A stretch of DNA of 64,000 nt from ZC4RG30 sp963812195 (lineage in GTDB: Bacteria > Pseudomonadota > Gammaproteobacteria > Steroidobacterales > Steroidobacteraceae). Location: the NCBI GenBank assembly GCA_963812195.1, contig CAWEUI010000008.1, forward strand, positions 1 to 64,000, in the 5' to 3' direction. Positions 54,264 to 63,261 of this stretch are shown here, piece by piece (positions within the stretch are counted from its first letter, which is position 1; each line of letters starts with the position of its first letter). The translations under genes and the position numbers were made by a program. The notes beneath the pieces are model-generated. The model was given only the letters and a program-made list of their open reading frames with translations, was not told the origin of the DNA and did not search any database.

Positions 54264-54716
54264 ATGTCAGCTCCCGCTTCGATCCAGGTAGTGTGCCCGC
54301 ACGACGGCGCGATCAACCGCATTCCGGCGGCGCGGCTGGCCGAGGCTCCGCGCTGCGGCAAGTGCCATGCGCCGCTGTTTGCCGGCGCACCGCTGGAATT
54401 GACCGCCGGTGAGTTCGACCGGCAACTGACAAAGAGTGAATTGCCGCTGCTGGTGGACTTCTGGGCGCCGTGGTGCGGCCCGTGCCGCATGATGGCGCCG
54501 GCCTTTCACAAGGCTGCCGGCCTGCTCGAGCCACGCGTACGGCTGGCCAGGGTGAACACCGAGAACGAGCAGACGCTGGCCGCCCGCTTCGGCATTCGCA
54601 GCATACCGACCATGATCCTGTTCGCCGGTGGGCGCGAGATCGCGCGCCACAGCGGCGCGCTCACCGTGCCGGAACAGATCGCCGCCTGGACGAACGGACG
54701 CCTGAACGCGGCCTGA
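54264..54716 (+). CDS. trxC: Thioredoxin 2 (TrxC-like) with one zinc ligand replaced
   Basis: 150 residues: a thioredoxin domain with active site FWAPWCGPCRMMAP and cis-Pro in IRSIPTMILF, preceded by the TrxC zinc module. In E. coli TrxC zinc is held by two CxxC pairs. Here the second pair is RCGKCHAPL, but the first reads VCPHDGAINRIP, with Asp in place of the second Cys. The remaining C, H and C residues could still bind zinc in another geometry or the site may be lost. The protein reduces disulfides in the cytosol. It stands alone, convergent with fhs. Confidence 0.93.
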   Translation: MSAPASIQVVCPHDGAINRIPAARLAEAPRCGKCHAPLFAGAPLELTAGEFDRQLTKSELPLLVDFWAPWCGPCRMMAPAFHKAAGLLEPRVRLARVNTENEQTLAARFGIRSIPTMILFAGGREIARHSGALTVPEQIAAWTNGRLNAA

Positions 54717-54744
54717 CGGGCCGCGCTCACCCGGCCTGCCTCGA

Positions 54745-56418
54745 CTAGAACAGCCCCTCGATCTGCCCCTGGGCGTTGAGCTTGATCGAATTCGCCGACG
54801 GCACCTTCGGCAGGCCCGGCATGGTCATGATCTCGCCGCAGACCACCACGATGAACTCGGCGCCGGCGGACAGGCGCACGTCGCGCACGTTCAGCACGTG
54901 GTCGGTGGGCGCGCCCTTGGCGTTCGGGTCCGTGGAGAAGCTGTACTGGGTCTTGGCAATGCACACCGGGTACTTGCCGAAGCCACCGTCCTGGAACTCC
55001 TTGAACAGGTCCGCGACCTTCTTGTCGTAGCTGATGTCGCTCGCGCGGTAGATTTCCCTGGCGATCGTGCGCACTTTCTCGACCAGCGGCACTTCGTCGG
55101 CATACAGCGGCTTGTACTTCGCCTTGCCGCTCTCGGCGATTGCAACCACTTCCCTGGCCAGTTCAGCCGTGCCCTTGCTGCCATCGGCCCAGTGCGTGCA
55201 GCGAATGGCCTTGGCGCCGACGCCCGCGCACAGCTCCTGAATCAGCTTGTGCTCGGCTTCGGTATCGGAAATGAACCCGTTGATGGCCACCACCGACGGC
55301 ACACCGAACTTGGCCAGGTTCTGCAGGTGACGCTCCAGGTTGGCGAAGCCCTTCTTCAATGCGTCGAGGTTCTCCTTGCCCAGGTCCTGCTTGGCCACGC
55401 CACCGTGCATCTTCAACGCGCGCACGGTCGCGACCACCACCACGGCGTCGGGCTTCAGGCCCGCCTTGCGGCACTTGATGTCCAGGAATTTCTCGGCACC
55501 CAGGTCCGCACCGAACCCGGCCTCCGTGACCGTGTAGTCGGCCAGGCGCAACGCGGTCTGCGTGGCCATCACCGTGTTGCAGCCATGCGCGATGTTCGCG
55601 AACGGCCCGCCGTGCACGAAGGCCGGATTGCCCTCCAGCGTCTGCACCAGATTCGGCATCAGCGCGTCCTTGAGCAGCACGGTCATGGCGCCGTCCGCGC
55701 ACAGGTCGCGCGCGTAGATCGGCTTCTTCTCGCGGGTGCGCGCCACGATGATGTTGCCCAGGCGGCGCGCCAGGTCGTCCAGATCCGTGGCCAGGCAGAA
55801 GATGGCCATCACTTCGGAGGCCACCACGATGTCGAAGCCGTCCTCGCGCGGATAGCCGTTGCCCGGCCCGCCCAGCGAGTTGGTGATCTGGCGCAGCGCG
55901 CGATCGTTCATGTCCACCACGCGCTTCCAGGTCACGCGGCGCACGTCGATGCCCAGCTCGTTGCCCCAGTGCACGTGGTTGTCGACCATCGCGGCCAGCA
56001 GGTTGTTGGCCGCGGCGATGGCGTGGAAGTCGCCGGTGAAATGCAGGTTGATGTCTTCCATCGGCACGATCTGCGCATAGCCGCCGCCGGCCGCGCCACC
56101 CTTCACGCCGAAGCACGGACCCAGACTTGGCTCACGCAGGCAGATCAGCGCCTTCTTGCCGATGGCATTCAGACCATCGCCGAGCCCGACGGTGGTGGTG
56201 GTCTTGCCCTCGCCCGCCGGCGTCGGATTGATCGCGGTGACGAGGATGAGCTTGCCGGGCTTGCGCTTGCCGATCTGCCTGACCGCGTCCAGTGAAAGCT
56301 TGGCCTTGTAGGGGCCGTATTGCAGCAACTGGTCCTTCGGCAGACCGACCTTGGCGGCGACCTGCTCGATGGGCTGCATCTTGGCCTGGCGGGCAATCTC
56401 GATATCACTCAGGGGCAT
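54745..56418 (-). CDS. fhs: Formate-tetrahydrofolate ligase
   Basis: ATP-dependent enzyme that makes 10-formyl-tetrahydrofolate from formate, feeding purine and fMet-tRNA synthesis. 557 residues, the usual length. P-loop: INPTPAGEGKTTTTVGLGDG; then LREPSLGPCFGVKGGAAGGGYAQ-type block, FTGDFHAIAAANNLLAAM with DNHVHWGNELG, EVMAIFCLATDLDDLARR and TDHVLNVRDVRLSAGAEF near the end. ATG 56418 (MPLSDIEIARQAKM) is the natural start; the open frame continues upstream without meaning. Divergent from yebC with a 192-bp gap in which I see no clear regulatory motif. Confidence 0.96.
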   Translation of the reverse strand: MPLSDIEIARQAKMQPIEQVAAKVGLPKDQLLQYGPYKAKLSLDAVRQIGKRKPGKLILVTAINPTPAGEGKTTTTVGLGDGLNAIGKKALICLREPSLGPCFGVKGGAAGGGYAQIVPMEDINLHFTGDFHAIAAANNLLAAMVDNHVHWGNELGIDVRRVTWKRVVDMNDRALRQITNSLGGPGNGYPREDGFDIVVASEVMAIFCLATDLDDLARRLGNIIVARTREKKPIYARDLCADGAMTVLLKDALMPNLVQTLEGNPAFVHGGPFANIAHGCNTVMATQTALRLADYTVTEAGFGADLGAEKFLDIKCRKAGLKPDAVVVVATVRALKMHGGVAKQDLGKENLDALKKGFANLERHLQNLAKFGVPSVVAINGFISDTEAEHKLIQELCAGVGAKAIRCTHWADGSKGTAELAREVVAIAESGKAKYKPLYADEVPLVEKVRTIAREIYRASDISYDKKVADLFKEFQDGGFGKYPVCIAKTQYSFSTDPNAKGAPTDHVLNVRDVRLSAGAEFIVVVCGEIMTMPGLPKVPSANSIKLNAQGQIEGLF

Positions 56419-56610
56419 GGCAAAAACCTTGTCGATATTGGTTGTGAAACCCGGACGGGACGAGCGCGCAATCATGTCCGAAAGGCCCCGTTGGCGCCAG
56501 TTTTGCGGCAAACTTGGCGGCCCTTGAAACCATGCCGGCGGCAAAACATGCCCCCGGCAGCCTTTAACAGCATCATCGGCATTCTTGAGGATCAACGACC
56601 GGACGGGCTC

Positions 56611-57333
56611 ATGGGTCGCATATTTGAAGTACGCAAGCACACGATGTTCGCGCGCTGGAACCGCATGGCCAAGCAGTTCGCGAAGATCGGCAAGGACATC
56701 ACCATCGCGGTGAAATCGGGGGGCGCGGACCCGGCCGGCAATCCGGCCTTGCGGCGCGTCATCCAGAACGCGCGTTCGATCAACATGCCGAAGGACAAGA
56801 TCGACGCGGCGATCAAGCGCGCGTCGGGCCGCGATGCCACCAACTACAGCGAAGTGATCTACGAGGGCTATGCGCCGCATGGGGTGGCCGTGCTGGTGGA
56901 GACGGCCACGGACAATCCGACACGCACCGTGGCCAATGTGCGCAGCATCTTCTCGCGCTATGCGGGCAACCTCGCCAACAGCGGCAGCGTCGCCTTCATG
57001 TTCAGCAAGATGGGGGTGTTCCGGCTCGATCCGGACGGAATCGACCAGGACGATCTGGAGCTGTACCTGATCGACCACGGCCTGGAGGAAATGGGAGAAG
57101 GCACCGGCGAGAAGGGCGAGACCCAGATAGTGATCCGCTGCGCCTTCGACGAATTCGGACATGTGCAGAAAGCGCTGGAGGAACGCGGCATCACACCGCT
57201 GTCGGCCACGCATGAGTACATCTGCACTGCCCCCACGACCTTGCCGGAAGATCAAGCCACGGAAGTCATGACATTGCTGGACAAGCTGGAGCAGGACGAT
57301 GATGTACAAAACGTTTATCACACGCTCGCTTGA
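56611..57333 (+). CDS. yebC: YebC/PmpR-family regulatory or ribosome-rescue protein
   Basis: 240 residues. Typical sequence: GRIFEVRKHTMFARWNRMAK at the N-terminus, DPAGNPALRRVIQNARSINM with PKDKIDAAIKRASG, then YEGYAPHGVAVLVETATDN and NLANSGSVAFMFSKMGVF. Family members have been described as DNA-binding regulators and, more recently, as translation factors relieving proline stalls. The N-terminus differs from the common MAGHSKWANIKHRK, which marks the YeeN/PmpR-like second branch. Its 3' end overlaps the lipoprotein gene start by 35 bases. Confidence 0.92.
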   Translation: MGRIFEVRKHTMFARWNRMAKQFAKIGKDITIAVKSGGADPAGNPALRRVIQNARSINMPKDKIDAAIKRASGRDATNYSEVIYEGYAPHGVAVLVETATDNPTRTVANVRSIFSRYAGNLANSGSVAFMFSKMGVFRLDPDGIDQDDLELYLIDHGLEEMGEGTGEKGETQIVIRCAFDEFGHVQKALEERGITPLSATHEYICTAPTTLPEDQATEVMTLLDKLEQDDDVQNVYHTLA

Positions 57334-57967
57334 GCTGACGGCCATGCTGGCGTTGCTGTCCGCGTGCACCAGCGGCGGCGGTCCGGTCACCACCCAGCAG
57401 CGCGAGGTGGGCAGCTTTCATGCCGTGGAGGTGCGTGGCGCGGCGAACCTCGTGGTGGACGTGGGCCCCGCCCCGTCGCTGAGCGCAACCTCGGACGCAA
57501 CCACGCTCGGCGCACTCCGGAGCAAGATCGAGGACGGCCGACTGGTCGTCGAGCACGACCGGCACTGGTCGTGGTTCCGCGGCGGCCCCGGTTTGGAGGT
57601 GCACCTGACCACGCCGTCGCTGGATTCGCTGGTCATGAACGGCGCGGGCAGCGTGACGATCAACTCGGTTGCCGGCACCGCGCTCGAGCTGCTGCTGGAT
57701 GGCGCCGGCAACATGCGGGCCTCCGGCAATATCGACAGGCTCACTGCTCATCTGAACGGTGCCGGCAACATGGATCTGTCCGGTCTCGCCGCCGGCGAGG
57801 CCGACGTTTCGGTAAACGGCGCCGGCAAACTGGAGGTCAGGGCCACCGGCAGCCTGACTGCAGTCGTCAACGGCGTGGGCAACATCTCGTACGCGGGCCA
57901 TCCGCATCCGGTCAAGACGCAGATCAACGGCGTGGGCAGCATCAAGCCCGCATCACAAGCTGATTGA
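57299..57967 (+). CDS. Head GIN-domain lipoprotein (DUF2807)
   Basis: A 222-residue lipoprotein. Lipobox LLSAC at about residue 22. The mature part is a right-handed beta-helix of about 20-residue repeats built on G-A-G turns: SLVMNGAGSVTI, LLLDGAGNMRAS, AHLNGAGNMDLSG, VSVNGAGKLEV, AVVNGVGNISY and TQINGVGSIKP. GIN domains bind no known ligand; in bacteria they are envelope proteins of unknown role. ATG 57299 overlaps the yebC end; a following ATG at 57302 is also possible. Confidence 0.87.
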   Translation: MMYKTFITRSLELTAMLALLSACTSGGGPVTTQQREVGSFHAVEVRGAANLVVDVGPAPSLSATSDATTLGALRSKIEDGRLVVEHDRHWSWFRGGPGLEVHLTTPSLDSLVMNGAGSVTINSVAGTALELLLDGAGNMRASGNIDRLTAHLNGAGNMDLSGLAAGEADVSVNGAGKLEVRATGSLTAVVNGVGNISYAGHPHPVKTQINGVGSIKPASQAD

Positions 57968-58061
57968 TCAATCCGCGTGAATCGGTCCTGCCATGCCCCG
58001 TGCATGGAGGATAGAATCGCCTACCGGTCGGACTCGCGACAGCCAAAGGGATTTTGGGAGA

Positions 58062-60191
58062 ATGAAACACCATAGGGCAGTTCTGCTGGTCAGCTTTGCA
58101 GCATTCGGTGCCGGCGCGGCTGCGGCGCAGGATGCGAGCACCACCGAACTTGCCACCGTGGAGGTCAGCGCCACGCGCCTGCGCAGCGTGCCGGATTTCG
58201 ACGTGCCGGCGTCCATCACCACCGTGCACGTGGATGCGGACAGCAACCGCAACCAGACCGACATGACCGAGGTCCTCGCCGGCATACCCGGCGTCACCGC
58301 ACTGAATCGCCAGAACTACGCGCAGGACACGCAACTTTCGATCCGCGGAAACGGCAGCCGCGCAACCTTCGGTGTGCGCGGGCTGCGCCTGTACGTGGAT
58401 GGAATTCCCGCCTCGATGCCGGATGGCCAGGGCCAGATGTCGCATTTCAACGTGCTGGGTGCCGACACGGTGCAGGTGATGCGCGGACCGTTCTCGGCAC
58501 TGTACGGAAACTCCTCCGGCGGTGTGGTACAGATGTGGAGCAGCCCTGGCACGCCCGAACCCACCGGCCGCCTGCGCGCCACGCACGGCAGCTTCAACGA
58601 AAGGGCCTACGGCGCGCAGGGCCTGGGCACCATCGGCGCGGTCGACTACAACCTGTCCCTGTCACGCTTCCAGACCGATGGTTATCGCCCGCATTCGGCC
58701 GCGCGGCGTGATTCGGCGAACCTGCGCCTGGGGGTGGACACCGGTGCGTCACGCTCGCTCACGCTGGTCGCCAACTACGTGGACATCCCCGAAGCGCAGG
58801 ACACTCTGGGACTCACCCCCGCGGACTGGCGCGCCGATCCGCGACAAACCGCCAGCGTCGCCACGCAATACAACACGCGCAAATCCGTCAAGCAGGTGCA
58901 GGGCGGCGCGATTTTCGAACAAAGGTTCGATGGCAGCTGGCTGCGGGCCACGCTCTACACGGGCAACCGGAAGGTCACCCAGTTCCTGGCCATACCGCCC
59001 TTCGCGCAGAACAATCCCACCCATTCAGGCGGCGTCATCGATCTTGATGGCAACTACTACGGTGGTGACCTGCGCTGGTCCTGGGTCGGCGAGATGGGTG
59101 GCCGCCCGTCCGAGTTCACGGTGGGCACTGCCTACAACCTGCAGAACCAGGGGCGGCTTGGATTCGAGAATTTCACCGGCCCGGCGGGCGCGCCTGTCGC
59201 GCTGGGCGTGCGCGGCGCGAAGCGCCGCGACGAGACGGATCGCGTCAACGACTTCGACCAGTTTGCCCAGGGCTGGTGGCAGTTCGCCGATCGCTGGTCG
59301 GTGCTGGCGGGTCTGCGCCACAGCAGGGTGAAGTTCATTTCCCGGGATCATTACATCACCACCACGAACCCGGACGACAGCGGCCGCAAGTCTTATGGCA
59401 ACACGACTCTGGTGGCCGGCGTGGTGTTCCGGCCGACGCAGACATTGCGTGTGTATGCGTCGACCGGCGATGGTTTCGAGACACCCACGTTCACCGAGCT
59501 GGCCTACCGCACCGACGGACAGCCGGGTTTCGCCTTTGACCTGCGACCCGAAAAGAGCCACAACTACGAACTGGGCACGAAATGGCGTCCCGGCGGTGGA
59601 GTGGAGCTCGACGCGGCCGTGTTCCGCACCGACACGCGCAACGAGCTGGTGGTGGCGCGCAATGCGGGCGGACGCAGCAGCTACAGCAACGTGGATCGCT
59701 CACGCCGCCAGGGGGTGGAAGCCTCGCTGCTGATGCCGTTCGGCATGGATTGGCAGCTGGAAGCCGACTACACGCGGCTGAAGGCCGCGTTCCGCAGCGA
59801 TTTCCTCATCTGCACCGGCATACCCTGTTTCGCGCCGAGCCAGACCGTGCCGGCCGGATCACGTATCCCCGGCGTGCCGCGTCAACAGGGCCGCGTGCGA
59901 CTGTCCTGGTCGCCAGGATCATGGAGCACGGCGCTGGAAGTCACCGGCAGCGGCACCATCGTCGTCAACGACACCGGAACAGTCCAGGCACCGGGTTATG
60001 GACTGTGGAATGCGGAAGCCGGCTACGACTGGCGCATGAGCAACAGCGACGTGCGCATATTCGGGCGCGTGGAGAACCTGTTCGATCGTGCCTACGTGGG
60101 CTCGGTGATCGTCAATGAAGTCAACGGCCGCTACTTCGAGTCCGGCCCGGAGCGCAGCTTCATGGCCGGTGTGCAGTGGCGCCTGCGCTGA
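58062..60191 (+). CDS. TonB-dependent outer-membrane receptor
   Basis: 709 residues after ATG 58062. The signal peptide is LLVSFAAFGAGAAAAQ; TVEVSATRLRS is a likely TonB box. The plug domain contains MTEVLAGIPGVTALNRQN and QLSIRGNGSRATFGVRGLRL with YVDGIPASMPDGQGQ. The 22-strand barrel ends in GVQWRLR with the expected terminal aromatic pattern, and RVENLFDRAYVGS is the common penultimate motif. Similarity of the plug to FecA and to siderophore or vitamin receptors is general, so the substrate is unknown. No exbB or other uptake genes adjoin. Confidence 0.93.
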   Translation: MKHHRAVLLVSFAAFGAGAAAAQDASTTELATVEVSATRLRSVPDFDVPASITTVHVDADSNRNQTDMTEVLAGIPGVTALNRQNYAQDTQLSIRGNGSRATFGVRGLRLYVDGIPASMPDGQGQMSHFNVLGADTVQVMRGPFSALYGNSSGGVVQMWSSPGTPEPTGRLRATHGSFNERAYGAQGLGTIGAVDYNLSLSRFQTDGYRPHSAARRDSANLRLGVDTGASRSLTLVANYVDIPEAQDTLGLTPADWRADPRQTASVATQYNTRKSVKQVQGGAIFEQRFDGSWLRATLYTGNRKVTQFLAIPPFAQNNPTHSGGVIDLDGNYYGGDLRWSWVGEMGGRPSEFTVGTAYNLQNQGRLGFENFTGPAGAPVALGVRGAKRRDETDRVNDFDQFAQGWWQFADRWSVLAGLRHSRVKFISRDHYITTTNPDDSGRKSYGNTTLVAGVVFRPTQTLRVYASTGDGFETPTFTELAYRTDGQPGFAFDLRPEKSHNYELGTKWRPGGGVELDAAVFRTDTRNELVVARNAGGRSSYSNVDRSRRQGVEASLLMPFGMDWQLEADYTRLKAAFRSDFLICTGIPCFAPSQTVPAGSRIPGVPRQQGRVRLSWSPGSWSTALEVTGSGTIVVNDTGTVQAPGYGLWNAEAGYDWRMSNSDVRIFGRVENLFDRAYVGSVIVNEVNGRYFESGPERSFMAGVQWRLR

Positions 60192-60671
60192 TCAGAAGCT
60201 GCCGGCCGCACCCCAGCTGACGCTCAACTCCGGCGTGTCCTGCTGATACACGCCGGGGGGCAGTTCGGCGGTAACCGGGGCCGTACCACCCGCGGCAACC
60301 GGTATGACCATGCGTTGCGCGCCGCGCACCTCCAGCTCGGCGAAGCGGCGCGGCGACATCCGGAACGCGATGCGCACCGGCCAGCTCCGTCCGGCTCCGG
60401 GGCGCAGGGTGATGCGCCCCGCGGAGGCCACACTGGTCAGGTCCACCACCAGCGTGTTGCGCTCCCAGTACTGCAGCACCACGGGCGGGGTGCCCTGCTG
60501 CGGCAGACCCACGTCCAGTTCGGCAACGGCCAGCGGCCGGGGCGCCGCGTGGTGCGCAAAGGGCCAGTGGGAGCGTAGCGTCGTGCAGCCGGCCAGCATC
60601 AACAGGCCTGCGGCAAGACCGGCCCGGAGCACGCCATTGCGATCACTGCGATTGCGGAGCATGGGCTTCAT
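60192..60671 (-). CDS. Small lipoprotein of unknown function
   Basis: 159 residues. Signal peptide RAGLAAGLLMLAGC with the lipid-attachment Cys at about residue 29, followed by a beta-rich domain (VVLQYWERNTLVVDLTSVAS and ELPPGVYQQDTPELSVSW). I recognise no family. Start ATG 60671 lies 18 bases from the kynurenine-operon ATG on the other strand, and a promoter for that operon overlaps its first codons. Its stop is directly adjacent to the receptor stop. Confidence 0.75.
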   Translation of the reverse strand: MKPMLRNRSDRNGVLRAGLAAGLLMLAGCTTLRSHWPFAHHAAPRPLAVAELDVGLPQQGTPPVVLQYWERNTLVVDLTSVASAGRITLRPGAGRSWPVRIAFRMSPRRFAELEVRGAQRMVIPVAAGGTAPVTAELPPGVYQQDTPELSVSWGAAGSF

Positions 60672-60679
60672 TCTACAAT
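60652..60679 (+). promoter_or_regulatory. Predicted sigma70 promoter of the kynurenine operon
   Basis: TTGCGG (60652-60657), 16 bases, then TACAAT (60674-60679). It lies within the first codons of the divergent lipoprotein gene. Initiation about 7 bases downstream would place the start site a few bases before ATG 60690, excluding ATG 60678 as the start codon and implying a nearly leaderless message. Confidence 0.45.
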
Positions 60680-60689
60680 GCGACCCATC

Positions 60690-61223
60690 ATGCTCCCGCC
60701 CTTTGACTTCAAACAGTGGATTGAGTCGCATCGCCACCTGCTCAAGCCGCCCGTGGGCAACAAGCTGCTGTTCCCGGTGGACGACTTCGTGGTGATGATC
60801 GTGGGCGGTCCGAACTCGCGCAGCGATTTCCACGTGGACCCCGGCCAGGAACTGTTCTACCAGATCGAAGGCGACATGCTGCTCAGGACCGTGCAGGACG
60901 GCAAGGTGGTGGATATCCCCATCCGCCAGGGTGAGATGTTCCTGTTGCCTGCCCTCATGCCCCATTCACCGCAGCGCTTCCCCGATACCGTGGGACTGGT
61001 CATCGAGCGCCGGCGCCTGGCGGGCGAGCGGGACGGCCTGCAGTGGTATTGCGAGCGCTGCAATCACAGGCTGTACGAGGAGTTCTTCGAACTCACCAAC
61101 ATCGAAACGCAGTTTCCGCCGGTGTTCCAGCGCTTCTACGACAGCCTCGCGCACCGCACCTGTGGCAATTGCGGCCAGGTCGCAGCGGTACCGGAATCAC
61201 GCGGGAAGAGTGACCCGAAGTGA
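60690..61223 (+). CDS. haao: 3-hydroxyanthranilate 3,4-dioxygenase
   Basis: Opens the ring of 3-hydroxyanthranilate to the precursor of quinolinate. 177 residues, a cupin. The iron ligands are expected in SRSDFHVDPGQELFYQIEGD (His and Glu) and LLPALMPHSPQRF (His). The bacterial form's C-terminal rubredoxin-like site is present: WYCERCNHR and HRTCGNCGQ. ATG 60690 gives MLPPFDFKQWIESH, the usual start; ATG 60678 would add MRPI. First gene of a four-gene operon with stop/start overlaps. Confidence 0.95.
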   Translation: MLPPFDFKQWIESHRHLLKPPVGNKLLFPVDDFVVMIVGGPNSRSDFHVDPGQELFYQIEGDMLLRTVQDGKVVDIPIRQGEMFLLPALMPHSPQRFPDTVGLVIERRRLAGERDGLQWYCERCNHRLYEEFFELTNIETQFPPVFQRFYDSLAHRTCGNCGQVAAVPESRGKSDPK

Positions 61224-61999
61224 ATGGCGCCAGCGGCGCGGCAGTGGATTTCTCGCGGGCCGTCCCGCTGGCATTGCCGCTGGACTTCCAGGCCGCCCAG
61301 CCACGCCACTTCGGCGCGCCTGCAGCCAGCAGCGAACCGCTTCGGGCGGGCAGTTTCGAGGGCGATGTCGCCCGCGGCGCGAGCTGCAATTGCCACAGCG
61401 TCACGCTGGTTCCGCACTGCAATGGCACGCACACCGAAAGCGCCTGCCACCTGACCCTGCAGCAGCGCCCCCTGCACGAAATCCTGCCAGCCGCGCCCAT
61501 TCCCGCCCTGCTGCTGAGCGTGCCGCCGGTGGCAGCCGGCGACAGCGGTGAGGACAGCTATCCTGCGCCCGCGGCCGGCGACCGCCTGATCACGCGCGTC
61601 GGCCTGTTGTCGGCCTGGGTACATCACCCGGCCGGTGTGCCACGCGCCCTGCTGCTGCGCACGGGAACGCACTGGAGCGAGACCGCGCCGCCCTATCTGT
61701 CGCGCCAGTGCGCCGCCGAACTGGTGGTGCGGGGCATCGAGCATCTGATCACCGACCTGCCGTCGGTGGACCGCCTGCAGGATCAGGGCAGGCTGAGCGC
61801 GCACCGCCTGTTCTTCGGGCTGCCAACCGGCAGCAATACGCTCGCCGATGCCGCGCGGCCCACGGCAACGATCACCGAACTTGCCACGTTCCCCGCGCAG
61901 CTCGCGGATGGGCCGTGCGCAGTACAGATCCAGATTCCGGCCTGGAGCGGCGACGCCGTACCCAGTCGCCCGATCTACCTGCCACTGGTGGAACCATGA
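61220..61999 (+). CDS. kynB: Kynurenine formamidase-like metal-dependent cyclase
   Basis: A 259-residue member of the cyclase/KynB family, expected to hydrolyse N-formylkynurenine to kynurenine. The metal motif is VPHCNGTHTESACH, the family's HxGTHxDxPxH variant; ALLLRTG and LITDLPSVDRLQDQG follow. It is longer than E. coli-type or Pseudomonas KynB (about 210 residues) but lies exactly between haao and kynU, so the assignment is strong by context. Start GTG 61220 overlaps the previous stop. Confidence 0.82.
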   Translation: MNGASGAAVDFSRAVPLALPLDFQAAQPRHFGAPAASSEPLRAGSFEGDVARGASCNCHSVTLVPHCNGTHTESACHLTLQQRPLHEILPAAPIPALLLSVPPVAAGDSGEDSYPAPAAGDRLITRVGLLSAWVHHPAGVPRALLLRTGTHWSETAPPYLSRQCAAELVVRGIEHLITDLPSVDRLQDQGRLSAHRLFFGLPTGSNTLADAARPTATITELATFPAQLADGPCAVQIQIPAWSGDAVPSRPIYLPLVEP

Positions 62000-63261
62000 G
62001 TTCCCTGATGGAACGCGCGCGGGCGCTGGACGCATCAGACCCGCTCGCGCCGCTGCGCGAGCGGTTCGCGCTGCCCGCCGGCGCAGACGGCAACCCCCTC
62101 ACCTACCTGTGCGGCCACTCGCTGGGCGCCGCGCCACGCGAGGCCAGGCTGCGCGTGCAGGAGGAACTCGAGGACTGGGAGCAACTGGCGGTCAGCGGCC
62201 ACGAGAGGGGTCGGCGCCCCTGGATCGACTTTGCCGACCTGCTGGTCAAGCCACTGGCCCGTCTCACCGGGGCGCGTGAGCATGAGGTGGTGGCGATGAA
62301 CTCGCTCACGGTGAATCTGCACCTGCTGATGGCGAGCTTCTACCGACCGCAGGGGCGCCGCCGACTCATCGTGATCGAGGCCGGCGCGTTCCCCTCCGAC
62401 CGGCATGCCGTGGTCGGACAGCTGCGCTGGCATGGCCTTGACCCCGCGGATGCCCTGATCGAGATCGCGCCGCCCGCGGGCACGGATCTGCTGGACCTGA
62501 CCGGGCTCGAGCAGTTTCTGGGCGCTCGCGCCGATGAAGTGGCGCTGGTGCTGTGGCCCGGCACCCAGTACCGCACCGGACAGGTGTTCGATCTGGACCG
62601 GGTGGCGCTCGCGGCCCGCAAGGCAGGCAGCGTCTGCGGTTTCGATCTGGCGCATTCGATCGGCAATGTACCGCTGGCACTGCACGACACCGGTGCCGAC
62701 TTTGCCGCGTGGTGCAGCTACAAGTACCTCAATGGCGGACCGGGTGCGCTGGCGGGTGCATTCGTGCACGAGCGCCACGCGGGCAGCACGCTGCCGCGCC
62801 TGGCAGGCTGGTGGGGCCACGAGGGTGCGACACGATTCCAGATGGGGCCCGAGTTTCAGCCCTCCCGCGGCGCCGCCGGCTGGCAGGTGAGCAATCCGCC
62901 GATATTCTCCGCCGCGCCACTGCTTGCCTCGCTGGCATTGTTCGAGGAAGCCGGCATGAGCGCCCTGCGCGCCAAGTCGCTGGCCATGAACGCCCTGCTG
63001 CTGGAGCAAATCGACGCGCGGCACGCCGCACGGCTGCAATGCGTGACGCCGCGTGATCCGGCGCAGCGCGGCTGCCAGCTCTCGTTGCGCGTGCGCGCCG
63101 GCCGGGTCGCCGGGCGCGAACTGTTCGAGTCGCTGGGCGCGCAGGGGGTGGTGCTGGATTGGCGTGAACCGGACATCCTGCGCATCGCCCCGGTTCCGCT
63201 CTACAACACCTTCACCGATGTTGCCCGCTTCCTGCAGCGGCTCGAGTCGGCCGTCGCGTGA
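61996..63261 (+). CDS. kynU: Kynureninase
   Basis: PLP enzyme that splits (3-hydroxy)kynurenine into (3-hydroxy)anthranilate and alanine. 421 residues. Key blocks: YLCGHSLGAAPREARLRV near the start, AMNSLTVNLHLLMASFYRP, IVIEAGAFPSDRHAVVGQL, LVLWPGTQYRTGQVFDL, GFDLAHSIGNVPLALHD with the PLP-binding Asp, and the Schiff-base Lys in AAWCSYKYLNGGPGALAG. Start ATG 61996 overlaps the kynB stop (ATGA); the stop overlaps the kmo start. Confidence 0.96.
   Translation: MSSLMERARALDASDPLAPLRERFALPAGADGNPLTYLCGHSLGAAPREARLRVQEELEDWEQLAVSGHERGRRPWIDFADLLVKPLARLTGAREHEVVAMNSLTVNLHLLMASFYRPQGRRRLIVIEAGAFPSDRHAVVGQLRWHGLDPADALIEIAPPAGTDLLDLTGLEQFLGARADEVALVLWPGTQYRTGQVFDLDRVALAARKAGSVCGFDLAHSIGNVPLALHDTGADFAAWCSYKYLNGGPGALAGAFVHERHAGSTLPRLAGWWGHEGATRFQMGPEFQPSRGAAGWQVSNPPIFSAAPLLASLALFEEAGMSALRAKSLAMNALLLEQIDARHAARLQCVTPRDPAQRGCQLSLRVRAGRVAGRELFESLGAQGVVLDWREPDILRIAPVPLYNTFTDVARFLQRLESAVA

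Noticed and set aside
56419..57393. An N-terminal extension of fhs by 325 residues
   Set aside because: It lies antisense to yebC and lacks family sequence; ATG 56418 gives the normal 557-residue enzyme.
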